Assembly (NCBI RefSeq): GCF_009017415.1
Contig: NC_092410.1
Coordinates: 1,860,001-1,924,000 of the forward strand
Reading direction: 5' to 3'
DNA: 64,000 nt
Origin: Aspergillus flavus
Taxonomy: Eukaryota > Ascomycota > Eurotiomycetes > Eurotiales > Aspergillaceae
In this document: in pieces, positions 31,928-45,196 of the stretch
How the letters are laid out: every line of letters starts with the position of its first letter
Position numbering within the stretch: the first letter of the stretch is position 1
The notes under the pieces: model-generated
The model's database searches: none
What the model was told of the DNA's origin: nothing
Seen by the model: only the letters and a program-made list of their open reading frames with translations
Program-made: the position numbers and the translations under genes

Positions 31928-34500
31928 TGTGTGTGTTATGCGGGGAGAGGTCTTCGATCAAAAGGTAAGAGAAAGAGGACTATGGCAGGAGTGCTCAAGT
32001 TAAAAGGGGCGATAGGAGGATTTCTGTTACGGTCAACACCGTTGGGATTAGCTTTAATGGAGCTTCAGAAAGCTTAAGAGTGGGCGTGAGGAGCAAGCAA
32101 GAATGAACACAAAGGGAAGGACGAGCCAAGAGGACACGACACTTGATTTAAGCGGACCATTGGGGACCCCGAGGAGGGTTCAGTTGCCACGCCAGAGAGC
32201 GTCGATCCTTTCGGAGGAGAGGAATGGGTTTCAACCAGGTGCCGTCGTTGGTACTCGTCCCCAACGGCAAATGGTGCGACAGGCCTGAGGGAAGAGGGGA
32301 AAGTACTTACGTGGATGAGAATGACAGCAAGGATGGAGGGAGAGAGAAGAGCAAAGGATAGTTTGGGCAAATAAAGGAAGAGAGAGAAGAAGATTCAAAA
32401 GCAAGCAAGACAAGGAGGAAGAAGAAGCTTAATACTGTTCCTATTGGGTTGGTTTGGTACCTTAGGCTCCCCTTTGTGATGGTTGATTGATTGATTTTAT
32501 TATTATTATTTTAAATTATTATTTTATTTTTATCGCCTTTTACAGAGTAAGAGCAAGCGGAGGGGGTAACCAAGTGGGGTTTGCAATTCAAGGGGACCAA
32601 ACCGGTATCAATACAGAGCGGTTACCAGCCCACCACTGGAATCCGGGAGGCGGTGACGGTCCACTGACCGTACGAAACCAGTAAATGCAGACACATTCTT
32701 GTTTTTTTGGTCTGCCAAGTGTGATACCTTTACCTATTCTTAGCATCATCCGTACGTCAATACCAGGACTGACGGCCACTGCATTGTTGAGAATTACACA
32801 AGTTCAACTCGAGAGGAGGAGGGGTAAAACATGACGACCGACTATTGAAGTGTACTGTAAGTGGTAGTATACTGCACATGCTATATATAATACCTATAAT
32901 ATGTACATCTGCAGCTGATGTTGGTAGATCCCAAGGCAAAGGTCGTCATCCATCGTCATCTGACATTGGGACTCTCCTTATTCTAGACCGAGCATAACCC
33001 CCTTTTCTCAGGGTTCGAATTTACTAATGTCCAGAGAGTAATCTTGAGAGTTCCCCACTGCCTCGTCACTTTTTGAGCCATCGTAATATTAATTAACCTT
33101 GCAAGTTGCCCATCGAAACTTCCTCGTCTGTTCCATACAATCTTCGCCATATGATAGGAGGAAGCACGAGCACTTTCGAGAAACTTCAGCCACTCAGGAG
33201 TGGTCATGGTGCTCCGTGCCCTACTATATCCCCTACAATTGTCCAATCCCTCTTGACACGTCCCGCAGGCCGACTAAGTAAAGTCGCAGCAGAAAGAGGC
33301 GAAAGAGAAAACGTGAGACATCCCCAACACCGGCCTTAGTCCTTGAACCCGTTTTACGCACTATTGACGGGTGTACTCCGGACAGTCCAATGGTAGGTCC
33401 GATCATTCCATCCGGTTTCTGTTCCCTATCTAAAAAGCGCTATCAACTGCGATTCCACCAACGGATCACACGGCCACCAACTCATGAATCGCCACGCTTA
33501 TTTCGGTCTAGTCGTCGCTCAAAGTCTCAGTTGACATGCAGGATACTGTGATCGTTGGGTTGGGATTTTCTAATTTTACCGTGCCCATATCAGTTATTTC
33601 CCGGTCTGGGCCCATATGTATTATTAACTTCTAAGACCCCCCCACTTAGGGTACCCATACTCCATAGGGCTTGTAGATGGTAGTTGCCGGCGTCGACTCC
33701 TTTTGTCGTGAGACTTGATTCAGATTCGATTTGAAAAGGGAACGAAGACCATTAGGAAGAGGAGGTCACCCCTCCCCCTCCCCCAAAACTGGACAACTCA
33801 TGCGGAGGGGTCCTTGATGCCTGATATGCATGTATGTATGTCATAAATATCAATATAGGTACCAAACATGCAGCACGTTGACAACTGTCATACTACGCCC
33901 GACTATAGAAAATATCCCCTCATAGATCAGGGTTGCTACTCCGTACGAATCGAATAAGATCGTTCTCATGCGCTCGGGCCAGCGACACAGTTCACACAAG
34001 AGGCTAGGGAACTTAAAAACGAAGCCCCTAACAGACGTCGGTGGGCACATTACTCCAATAGTGGTTTCTTCCACTGGGTCCGGGATAAGACATGTCATGT
34101 CCAGTCCAGTTCAACAACCGAATAGTACTGCTTTAGGTCCATTCCTTCCATTTCCCTTGGCTCATTCCGGCGGTGTAAGGTTATGTGTACGGCAATCCAA
34201 CTGCATTGTATAGAGTAGGGTAGAGTAGTTATGACCCATCTATCGTGCAAAAGTAATAACAGTCACAATAAGATTTACTCATTCGACATCTAGCCTCCCA
34301 GAAATGCTAGTGGTCGATCAGAACTTTAAGGATATCACATCACATGGTGGCCAGCAGCCGACAACAGGAACAATAATGGGAAAACGCAATATCATCAAGG
34401 GCATCAGGAACAAATACATAGAGAGGCGTACCAGGGCAAAACCCCTATTCGACTGTTTTAGTTCCTCCTCTGAACGCTTCCGGCGAAGTATAACCGCCGT
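31928..34500. other. Long intergenic region upstream of galF
   Basis: About 2.6 kb. The part next to galF (to about 32420) is pyrimidine-rich on the minus strand, as expected for a 5' leader. The remainder up to the tricalbin gene 3' end holds no open frame with recognisable content and no identified RNA gene. Confidence 0.45.
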
Positions 34501-37500
34501 TTATGCTCCGCTAACGCTCCTCTTGCTAAGGAAGCTGCGACGGCCGGGCTTCTTCGAGTCTGGGCTGTCCATTACGTCGGACGCCGCATCTCCGCCGTTC
34601 GAATGAGCAGTGCCGGGCCGGAGGGTAGATTCGGATCCCGAGAAGCTGCTGCGGATAGCAACAGCACCACTGCCAACCTTCACCACCTTCTCCTGTCCGG
34701 CCACGGAGCCTTGGTCATCAACGAAGAAGAGTGCTTCTCCGAGAACATCATCCGAACCAAATGTAGCATGGTCAACAACTCGGATCTGATACTGCGCGTC
34801 CGCTGTGGTATTGTGCACACGGCAGGTCTCATGCGACGAATCGAAATGCACTGTGCCACCACTGGCTTTATGGGCCTTGCTCTTGAGCACCTCTTTGGGC
34901 TTGGGACCCAGGGCTTTCACAATGACACGCACATTAGCCGACGGAGGGTAGTCGGTGGCGGACACCACAGTAATCGTAGCAGTTCCCGTGTCTCCTTTAC
35001 CAGCGAGGCCAAGCCTATCACTGTAATGCGAAGCCACACTCCGAGTGCGCGAGTGCTGCAGGCTATTACTTTGCGCTGAGCTAGGCGGAGTATTGCCCTC
35101 AACCAGAACAGATGGTGCCTCCAGCTGAGATGCGTCCTCTTGGTCTTCTGCGGCCTCGTTGATGCTCGAAGAATCATCTTTGTGGAATCGCGACGTGATA
35201 CCGCGCTTCAAGAAAGAAGCACCCAAAGTAGCACCTTTGATGACGTTGCCACCAACAAATCCGACACCCTTAACAGGTGCTCCGACGATCTTCCCAGGAG
35301 TAGCAAAGGTACCGGAGAAGGTCGAGGAACCCTGCCGAGACCGCATCACGTAGGTCGGCTTGAACAGCATCTTCAGACGGATTGCACCCGACTTGCCATC
35401 AAGTGGAAGAGAGACTTCTTGGCTTTGGAAGGGATCAAGTGTTCGAAGATCGATGTGGGTACCGCCCAGATAATCTGCTTTGTCGCCGAAGTCCCAATCA
35501 TACACGTCCACCCGGAAGTCTGCCGCGATACGAGATTTGATAGGTGTTTCGAAGTATTCGTTCCAGGCCGGGTGAAGAGTCTTCTTCTGTACCTTGGTCT
35601 TGTGGATCATTTCGTCATTGAGACGGAACTTGCAGTATGGATCGCTGAAACCATTTCGATCGGCGGATGGGAGCTCAGCAGCATCAAGAACATCCACTCG
35701 TAAGGTTCCCATGTTGTTAATGCTTTCAGACGGATCAAGTTTCATATGTACAGGGATATACCGAGCACTAACAGTGACCTTGCTTACTTCCCCACTGTCC
35801 GACCGCAGTGTTAGTTCGGTTGGGTTGTACTAGAAGCAGTTAGTTATGGGGTAGCGAATTGTAACCATGGCAGGGACTCGTTTACCAAAATGCGTTGTAG
35901 AGTCGAAAGCGTATCGCCTGTAAGTTTCGCAACTGTATGCTCGTCACTGCTCGCCTTAGGATCCTCCTTGTCCACAATCCGAAGCGTAATTTTCGAGAAC
36001 TCGAGCTCACGCACGAAGGCATCACCAACTGCAACACGATCAGTTTTAATTCCGTAATACTTTTGCCGAGAACAATCACATACTGTCTTCAACCTTGGCA
36101 GACTTGGAGCGGATCTTAGGTGATGTGTATGCGGGGAACATATAGTCGTCCATCAAGACCTCTACCTGTACATTGCTGCGAGAAAGGTGTACCTCATGAA
36201 ATTTGAAGACAAGGAAGCCAGACTCTGCGGATAAATTAGTTCCAAACACAGGAATGGGATAACAACAGGGAAAATGGAATTGTCGGTGAAATACCATATT
36301 GTGCTATATCCTCCAGCGAAATGAAAGTTTTCGGCACTTCCTTCATGGACTTAACGGACATCGTTTCAGACTCCTTGATAGTAGCGGGCCTAGATGAGTC
36401 AAGACTAGTCTTCGACTCCGCTGTACCATTCGTGCCATTTGTTGTAGCAGCCTTGGAGTCCGTGCTAGGCGACTTGGTATGCGAGATCTTGCGTCGAGAA
36501 TCCACGCTCTTCCTGGGTTGATCACCACCCTCCTCGTCACCATTAGCACCTTCTGTCAGATCATCCTCCTCGACCTCGTCATCCGGGTTAACAACAGGCA
36601 TGCTGGGGTAGAATGCGACGGTGTAGTTGAGTTTTCCCTTTACTCGACCATGACCAATACGAAGATCACTGGAGATATGCTGCTTTTCGTCATCAGTGAG
36701 ATACTCTCCGTTCTCATTCTCGCGGACGTAGTCCGCGGCGTTGATTTCTAGCGATCCGAGGGATCGGTCGGAGCCGACGGATTCTTCATCCATCACTTCC
36801 AGAGTGAGCTTTTCACGAGTGCTGTGGATCGGAACGTAAACTACCTCATCCCACTCGGGGTTGAGGTTATTCCTGAACGTTACTGTTCGAGCTTTCGTGT
36901 AGCCAGAGAGCAGCACACGAGCATACGGGTCAGATTTGCCCATAGTTTCCAGGTTCCTGAGATCAGTTGCGCTCTTGAAGTGGAAGCGCATCACGCCGAT
37001 TGGATCAATGTAGCCAGCACTGCCCGAGATGCCACCGAGGGCAACGGGCTTCCACTGTAGGGTGAGTTTAGCACGTCCTGTCTTAGCCCCATGGAGATGG
37101 AACCAATCCTGGCCTTTCTCCATCATTTTGAGCATATCGTTGAACTTGATCTGGTAGGTACCCAAGATCGGGTCCCTAGTAAGGTCACGATCATCTTTGA
37201 TCACCAAGCCAAGTCGAGCATTCTTTCTATCGGTGACCAAAAATTCCTTGGAAGCATTTTGAAAGATAGGGTTGTTCGTGCGCTTCAACTTCTTTGTGAT
37301 GTGGATTTCCTTTCCGTTCAAAATGAGAACACCGTAGGGGTTTAGCTGACCGACAAGGCTCTTTGTACCATCCAAGTCCTTAGCTTGTTCAACTGTAAAG
37401 CGAGCAATACCCGTATTCAATTCTGGGGCTGGCTCAACCTCACCGTTCTCAAGCGTTCTTCCTTCAAGAACAGGGAAAAATCGGATATCCGCATGGATAG

Positions 37501-39390
37501 AACCACGAGACCGGCCACTAGCCATCACTTCCAGATAAACACTCTCGTGCTCCGGCTGCTCCTCAAGTCGGTCCAAGGGGAAAGTCGCAGTACCGAGTTC
37601 TTTATCCTTCCGGAACTCATTCCAATCATATGGCTGAATAGTCAAAGTGTCAGAGAACGAGGTGATGATAACGTAAATCGTTTCGTTCCATCTTGGGCTG
37701 TCTGTGTCGTGAACGGTCTTTGTGCGTCCCAGTTCCGTGCGGCCGTTCAAAGAGACGCTTGCGTACGGATCAGGAGTACCAGCGAATGCGTCAGGATTCT
37801 TCAACTGATGAGCGCCATGCAGCGTAACAGCAACGACTCCAATTGCTTGATCCACTGGATTTCCAGCAAGCATTTTCGCAATCTCGACAGGGAAGACATT
37901 CGGACTGTACATCATGGGGCCCAAATTGTTGTGAATTTGTTCCTTGATGAAGGTTTCTAGGCCGGGAATGAAGTTGATATCGAACCCAAGTGTGTCACCA
38001 CCCAGGGGTTTGCAAACATAGTCAATCTCCGGGCGCTCCAAGAAGCAGACGTCAACCCTCTCAATGTGGGGGAAAGGAACCTGGAGCTTCACCTTCACCC
38101 TCATCAAACCACTGCAAGCCATATCCTCAACAATCACATCTAGACCTTTACTGACAACGCCCTTACCCAATCTAACTTCCAAGACAACTTTGGGGTTTAT
38201 TTTGTTCTTCAATTGACGGGCTGTCAGGTCCATAGTATCGTTAGGGGTGAAACTAAATTTCCAATCCATGATAACTGTGTCAACCTCCGTCTTAGGATAA
38301 GTCTTCACATGCTCCAATCGAGGAGGCTTGGAACCGAGAATAAATGTTTTCAGTCGGAGACTGTCGAGCATGGCCGGTGTCGAAGTGCTGAGGACCTGAT
38401 CGACCGAGTTGATGATCGTGTCACACAGAACAGGCGCGTAGATGGGCCAAAATTTGACCAAGAAGCTGTTAATCCATTCCAAACTTTCGGTGTCGGTTTC
38501 CAGACGTTGCTTAGCCATTTCGCGATTGATATCGTCTCGGAAGTTTCGCCTGACCCGACGAATCGATGTCCGGTAGTACGTACTACAGGCTGCCATTAAG
38601 ATGAAAATCCAGCCTAAGCCCCCGCCCAGGATCGCAATGATCCAAGAAGACAGACAAGCAAAAACTATGATAGCAGCATTGTGGTACCAGTCTAAACCCG
38701 GTCAGCGCCAATACAACACCCACAGAAGGACCTACTTACCGCCGAAAAACTTGTCATCTAATCTCCCTTCGAGGAAGTCCTGGTGGTCCAGCAAGGTCCC
38801 TTCTGCCTTTTCTTCCTCTGTCGGCTCCTCGTGAAACCGAGGAGCCCATCCAGTTCTGTCGCGAGCCCATCGCAAGTCCTCGGTCATACCGTTTTCTCCT
38901 TGGGCAGTCTCTGTCTTCTCTTCATTCAACAGGGCTGTTGCGGATTTCGGTGGGGGAAGATCGTATTGGTCGGGAGTGCCATCATCCTAGGAGTACACTA
39001 AATTAAGCAAGAGATCCCTGTGTTGTGCAAAAGAGGCAATCATTGTCTAAACCTACCTTGTCCGTGATGATTGCCATTCCTTTAGGTTTCGTGTCATGTT
39101 TGAGGCCCGGAGGTAGTCGCTACAGTTGAAATCGTCCGTTAGCGAACAGTGTACAGTCGAAAAGATAGGTGTCGAGAGAGACCTACTGCTGCTGCCGCCG
39201 CCGCTTTTTCTTCGGGGGTCGCATTGGGGTCAAATTGATAGGCTGGCAGGCCAGCTTTCCTGGTTTCATCCACCAACACTTTCTCCGCAGCCGCAGCGGC
39301 TTGGGGGTCTTGAGGGGCCAATTCGGCTGCCTCAATGGCGCCCTCCTCCTTCAATTCGATCTTTTCTTTCTCTAACTCCTGCGACGCCAT
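34501..39390 (-). CDS. Tricalbin-type SMP/C2-domain ER-plasma membrane tether
   Basis: Seven exons (39390-39187, 39119-39057, 38986-38740, 38691-36295, 36224-36084, 36028-35886, 35829-34501) encode 1507 residues. Tricalbins anchor in cortical ER and bind the plasma membrane in a lipid- and Ca2+-dependent way, moving lipids through the SMP domain. An Ala/Glu-rich cytosolic N-terminus is followed by a hydrophobic hairpin (AAIIVFACLSSWIIAILGGG, about 175-205). The SMP domain begins ESLEWINSFLVKFWPIYAPV. C2 domains follow, with PDPYASVSLNG, LNPYGVLILNG, SDPYARVLLSG and, after a linker, SDPYCKFRLND. A weaker C2-like unit (TATITVVSATDYPPSANVRV) lies near the C-terminus. The second C2 has Asn for the Asp of the SDPY motif. 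Length fits yeast Tcb1-3 (1200-1550). Confidence 0.93.
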
Positions 39391-42210
39391 GGCTCTCTGG
39401 TTGGCGGGACCAATTCAACGAGGCCCAGGGTGAAGGATCACCGATTACAAATCCCCAACCGACACAATCTGGATGGTCGTCAGATCGCCTGATATGGAAT
39501 TCTTTGTTTCTTATAAGCTAACGCGGAATTGCAAATAACAAAGATAAGTAGGAAATGTTAAACATCAAATTATATAAGAATGGGGAGGATGGGAGGGAAA
39601 GGGGAATTATAGAAAGAGAAAAAATAATAGTCAAATGAAAAAGGAGAGTCCGTGAGAAGTGGGTGTTGGACAAGAAAAGGATTCGTCAATGTCCGAAGTG
39701 AGTTGGCGCTCGGGGGAAAATCGATGGTTGCCTTCGAGTTCTCCGCAGCGGGGAGTGGCTGAACCCACGGTTAAGCCCGAGAGCTCAGTTATAGGACGGG
39801 TTGCAGGTTGCGGGTTTCGGGGGAAGAAGGGTTGAATCGACCACGGTAACACTACAGAAAGAGCATAGAGTAATCCTTACCGAAGATTGACCGCCCTCGG
39901 GTAAGAGAGAGCAAAGAAACCGTTGAAGAGCAGAAGAAGGATCGGACGATGGTGAAGGGGGGAGGCCGAACTAAATGAAGAGCTGAAAGCGAAAACGGAT
40001 TGAGTTCGGCAAAGCCACTTGCGTCAAGGAGAACCGTGGCTGGTGCGGAGCTGAAAGGGAAAAAAGAAGAATGGAAAAGTGAAAAAAGAAAAGAAGAAAA
40101 AAAAGAGGGGGGAAAACTCCTGATGGAGATAGAGGGATGGATCTCCTAGATACGAGTGGAGAACCAGTGATAATGATGAGGGAGCTAAGGAATGGTTTAA
40201 TCAAATAGCAATGAAATAAACAAATAGAGACATTGGGAAGAAATGGGGAAATATGCTCAAAGAACAAGTGGTCACAATTAGGATGTGATGGAAAGATACG
40301 TAGAACTTTAAAAAGCAAAAAGAAAACAGAACAATGCTGAGAAGGAAGAGAGATCCGCGGCCGTGACGTCGATCTGGGACTGAATGCTAGTCAAGAAAAG
40401 ATAGTCGAGTCGATCAGAAGGTTTGTCCATCTCACTCGCTTCGTCTTTCACGCTCTCTGTCGTGGAGTCGTAATCTTACCCGACCATCCCCACACAGTGG
40501 ATTGGGCTATACTACTATCGTCTTAGCAGGGACCAGCCTTTCTTTGGGGTACAATACAAGGACCCAGCCACAGACTTTTTCCCATTAAACCCGACAAGTT
40601 CCTTAGCAGCCGAAGAGAAAAAGTAAGTAGGAAGCAGGAGACAAACATCGCCAAAGCAATGGTAGGGTACCTAGGTAATTCTCGGCTCACCGCAGCTACT
40701 ACCTACTAATATTACAATGATGGAGTAAGCCAGATCGGTCGATTAACTGAGCGGGTCAATCGAAGAACTTCGCACCGCCACTAAATGGAGTCTTGCTGCG
40801 CCACATTCATTCATCGCCGGTGTACTTCTGATTGTACTTGTAATGGGTTCTTCGGTGCCTGGACTACCAGTAATATTACCTTGGGACAGCCCTGCCAAGC
40901 AACTGCTACTCATTCCAAACCAGTGACCGATTATCCACTTAGTAAGTTGACTAGCATGCATGAAGGTGGAACCCATCTAATTTTTTCCCCTTTCCCGATC
41001 CTCGGAACAATCGCGACAGTACTGACCCATTGATGATTCGCTGAATTCCTTAAGCGTGCTTGATAGTATCATCCACATTCACGTGGTTCAGGTTCCATAG
41101 GAGATCCAGTACACTCAGTGTCCCTACGACGAATAATTGTGCAAATACACAGCACTGAGGAAATTGCACGGAATATATTCCGATCTGAGACTAGGAAATC
41201 GTCACAGTACCAGGTTACAACGTGGCATGCAGCAGAAGCTCTGGTTTGGTACACGGATGACACAGCCACTGCTTCGTAGAAGCTGCATACTGTTTTAATA
41301 CTATTTACTACATCAACATATGTATAGACATACCTCAAGATAAACCCTAATTAAACCCCCATGTGACAGATATTCCCTAACATCAAGCTTCCCGTATGTA
41401 CTAAAGATGTACATTAATAGGCCAATACCGCTTCCATTTCGTCCTTAGATCTATAATTGTAACTGCCTTGTTGACCTTCCCATTCAACCTTATTCAGCTT
41501 TGACCTAAGATCTACACAATCTTCGCACTACCACCCGTGTTTGCCACAGTTTGCTCATTACGGAGTAATCAAATTTAATATCTAGCATTGACTTTCGCAT
41601 GCCCCCAAGAGGACAAACCTCAGTTATCAAAGCTCACTGATTCTCTATGTGAAGCTTTGCTCGATCGTCTTCCATTGTCGCCCATCTTCTCTATCCCACC
41701 GCCACAGGGAAAGGGGGCTGGGAAGGAGATATGCCGGGAAGAAATTAAATTAAAGATAAGAAATTAAATTAATTGAGAGAGCACACGACCCATGAACAGA
41801 CCAACCTCACATAATCCGTAGGGAACCACCTCTGGAGGACTAAGGTAGTCCAGTCGCTACCAAGACATCCCAACTCCCACAATTTTTACTCAATTATCAA
41901 TACGATCCTAGCGCAACCCGAATCAACTCACCCAATAATCCATGGTTCGTTAGTGTGGGCCACAGACGCTGATCGCAGAAGCACCTTGGGTCACTCTCGG
42001 TCTACCAAATCAGACCGACTGCATAATGACTGCATTTTCGTAGTAAATTAAAATGCTGCCTAGTGGAGGATGTATGTCATTCTTGGAAAAGGTGTACGTA
42101 CGACTCCGATCTGTGGACTTCTAGTCTACCACCTAAATCAAATGTTGCCAGTGGGAACATTTTTGGACTGTCTGTGGTCGTGGAAATCGATCGGGAATTC
42201 CGGGACCCTT

Positions 42211-42319
42211 GTTTTTTTCTTTCTTTCTTTCTTTCTTTTTTTTTTTTTTCTTTTTTTTTTTTTTTTGTCTCTCTCTCCCTTGTTATTTTTATTTTTATTT
42301 TATTTTTTTCTCTACTTTT
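42211..42319 (+). repeat. T-rich / CTTT microsatellite
   Basis: TTTC tetramers followed by long T runs and ATTTTT units. It produces artificial Phe/Ser-rich or Lys/Glu-rich open frames, which were discarded. Confidence 0.8.
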
Positions 42320-42849
42320 TTCTTCCTTTGAAAATAGTCGGTCGTGACTCGTAACGCATTTGATTTCCCAGCCACTGAGTGGACGTGCGGCTGAGAGGTT
42401 GGCTCTGTCAGCAGCCAAGCCCCGGGCCCTAGGAAGGGTTTACCCTCTTTGACTGATCGCCTACTGATTTTCTTGCGGTCTATCAGTTCCTTGTCTGGTA
42501 ATATACACGGGTTGACGTGTAATTCCGTTTGCAATTCTCTTGTTAACGATCGGCCTATTGAGAAACTCTGTCAGTTGCCCTTGTATCAAGTCGGGCACAT
42601 TGACCAATGATTCTAAATGTATCTTGTTACTCCGTACTGTTACCATAATTCCTCCAACGGGACGACTCGTAGAACTAGAGCAAAGGATAGCATCATGGCC
42701 AAATGAGTTCAAAATCATTGAAGAAAATTTCTAAAGAACGGTCACTATACTTCGTATGAGAGAAAAGGAAACAAGTAAAATGGGGCAGAATAACAAGAGC
42801 GAATACCAAGGTTCTCCTCAGAAGCAAGAGTATATTCTATACCGAATGC

Positions 42850-42869
42850 ATATATATATATATATATAT
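42850..42869 (+). repeat. TA dinucleotide repeat
   Basis: About ten uninterrupted alternating A/T dinucleotides in intergenic DNA downstream of sti1. Confidence 0.8.
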
Positions 42870-43293
42870 TCAGCATTAGTATTGTACATATGAGGCCACA
42901 GCGCAATAAAATTTCAGATATCTGTTTGAGATATATACTTATACCCGCACGGCTTTGGGTCAAAGACAGGGGCTAATCTACCTTTTCCTTCAATCTTTCC
43001 CTTCCTACGAAAATCAACACTACTTGTGCAACAGTTACCGGTCACTCGTGATGCAAGTAAGAACGTATATCTGCACGGAAACAGCACATAACAGGATATA
43101 CTACTGTCCTACTTGAACGCGGAGAAAGCATTCCAGTAGAACTTAATCAAGATAGGACAATATATCATTAAAATAATGAAATATAGCTGAAAATGCATCA
43201 ATTCATAAGCTGGCCTTCCTTTTGGTCGAAAACAGATTACTGTCGTCTCAATTCATCCAGTCGTACTTATCCCCTACATCCACGGATCTCCGT

Positions 43294-45196
43294 TTACCGT
43301 CCCAGGCGGATGACACCAGCAGCCATCAGTTTTTGAATCTTCAGGCGGACCTGGGCATTCTTCATGTGTTCCTGCAGAGCAGCAGGGTCGCTCTTGGCCT
43401 GCTGCAGAATGCTCTGCATGACTGGGTCCTGAAGGATAGCCATGATCTGTTGGGGGTTAGTATAACCTAAAAATGTCAATCACAGTTGGCACCACTTACG
43501 TCTGGGTCGTTCTGGATTCTCTCCATGGTCTGTTGTTCAGTCTCGCCCGCACGAGAACTGAATTGCGCCTCCAAGCACTTCTGCTGTTGCTGATCGATCT
43601 CACGGGCATGGGTTCCATCATCATTTTCCTGAGCCTCAGTGCAAGCATCCAAAGCCTTGTTGTATTCCTTCATAGCCATCAGAGCCTGTGCCTTACGCAT
43701 ATAAGCACGGATGAACTTGGGATCACGGCTGATTGCTTCGTCGCAGTCCTGAACAGCCTGAGGGAAGGCCATGAGCTTGATGAGAGCTGCGGCGCGGTTG
43801 GAGAAACCTCGGGGATCCTGGGGAGCACGCTTCGTCATCTCGGTGAAGGCATCAACAGCGCCAGGCCAGTCAGCCTCCTGGAACTTCTTTTGGCCGAGCT
43901 CACGAGCCTTCTCAGCCTCTGCTGGGTCGATGTAGGCTTCCTTCTCAGTCTTAGCCTTGGTCTTCTCTGCGTTGCGGAGTTTTGTAAGGGCATCGGGGGT
44001 TCGGTGTTCAGTGAGCGACTTATTATAGTATTCAATCGCCTGGGTGAGATCGCCAAGCTTCTCATACGCTGTACCAATCCTTGTGTAAGACTTGGCCATG
44101 GTCTTGAAGTCAGCCCTGACTTCACGGCCTTCTTCAATGGCCTTTTGGCAAATTTCAATAGCACCCTGAAGATCACCCTTCTCGAACTTAGCGGCGCCAA
44201 TGTTGTTGAGGTATGTGATATCCTTGTTCAGCTCCCATGCCTTCTCATAGTGCTGAACAGCCTCATCGAACTGCTTCTTCTTGTAGAACTCGTTACCAAT
44301 CTTCTTTTCGGCATCTCCCGCCTCTTGCGCCTTCTTCTTTGCGATAGCTTCCTCATCCTCAGGCTCGGGCTCAGGCTGAGGTTCGGGCTCCTTCTTTGCC
44401 GCAGAGGCGGTGGGACGGACATCAGGCATTGGCACGTCTTCTTGGGGTTCCGCGGCACTAGAGGAGGCAGCGCCTTCTGGAGGAGCGCCGAAGCTCATGT
44501 CAATACCCAGCAGAACACTCATGACCTGCAAAAAGCGGGGATCCTTGATCTCTTCACCGACACTATTCGGGTTCTGCTTGATGCGCTGCAACTTAGCCAT
44601 AAATTCGCTATCTGCCAAGAGACCAGAGGTCTTTGGGTTGCTGGCCAGCTTCTGGAAAAGTTGAGGGTCGTTGAAAATACCACCAAGTCCGCCCAGAGGG
44701 TCACCAGTGACACCATCAGCCTGAGCTTCGGCATCAATAGCCCTCTTGACGGCATTCATACCGGACTTAGCCTGCTCGTTTCCGGGTTCGATTTTGAGGG
44801 CCTCTTCGTACGCATCGTGAGCAGCCACTACGGGTCTGTTAGTGACACCTGGTAATGAAGCAACTCAAGTCAAGCAATCACTCACGAAGGTCTCCAAGAC
44901 CGCGATAGGCAGCTCCCTTACGCTGCCAGCCTTTAGACCAATCTGGCTTGATTTCCGTGGCCTTGTTGGCATCTTCAAGAGCTTTCTCGTATTCGGATTG
45001 AGCAGAGTATACTGCAGAACGGTTGGAGTAAAGGATGTGGTTCTCGGGTTCGATCGCGATAGCCTGGGTGAATTTGTCACTGTGAAGCGATTAGCACGAC
45101 AGCTTAAGAGAAAGCGGGGTAAAATACATACATAGCGGTAGGATAGTCCTTTGCAGAGAAGGCCTTGTTGCCCTCTGCCTTCAAAGCGTCAGCCAT
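43294..45196 (-). CDS. sti1: Hsp70-Hsp90 organising co-chaperone Sti1/Hop
   Basis: Four exons (45196-45132, 45079-44886, 44827-43500, 43446-43294) encode 579 residues, close to yeast Sti1 (589). The cytosolic adaptor carries clients from Hsp70 to Hsp90. TPR1 starts MADALKAEGNKAFSAKDYPT. The first DP domain has DPLGGLGGIFNDPQLFQKLA. An acidic Pro/Glu linker leads to TPR2A (AQEAGDAEKKIGNEFYKKKQ). TPR2B contains ARELGQKKFQEADWPGAVDA and SNRAAALIKLMAFPQAVQDC. The C-terminal DP2 runs PDIMAILQDPVMQSILQQA to the end GVIRLGR. All three TPR modules and both DP modules are intact. The divergent promoter shared with rpc34 contains a perfect three-unit heat-shock element. Confidence 0.97.

Larger units (their letters stand above)
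39391..43293. other. 3.9-kb gene-free region between tricalbin and sti1
   Basis: The part next to the tricalbin start codon (to about 40450) is pyrimidine-rich on the minus strand and is probably its long 5' leader and promoter. Beyond about 41000 the sequence is AT-rich with a T/CTTT microsatellite (42211-42319) and a TA repeat (42850-42869). No credible coding sequence or tRNA was found. Confidence 0.5.

Noticed and set aside
31614..31961. 115-codon minus-strand frame covering galF exon 1
   Set aside because: It is in a different frame from MAAKALPTH and runs into the intron; the spliced model is far better supported.
33010..33022. GGTTCGAATTT resembling a tRNA B box
   Set aside because: No A box at the right distance and no cloverleaf could be drawn from the flanks.
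42077..42418. Open frames of about 95-115 codons over the T-rich repeat
   Set aside because: Translations are homopolymer artefacts (Phe/Leu or Lys/Glu runs).
43473..44855. 460-codon open frame antisense to sti1
   Set aside because: It mirrors the sti1 coding exon almost exactly; its Leu/Ser-rich translation has no domain. It arises from codon bias on the real strand.
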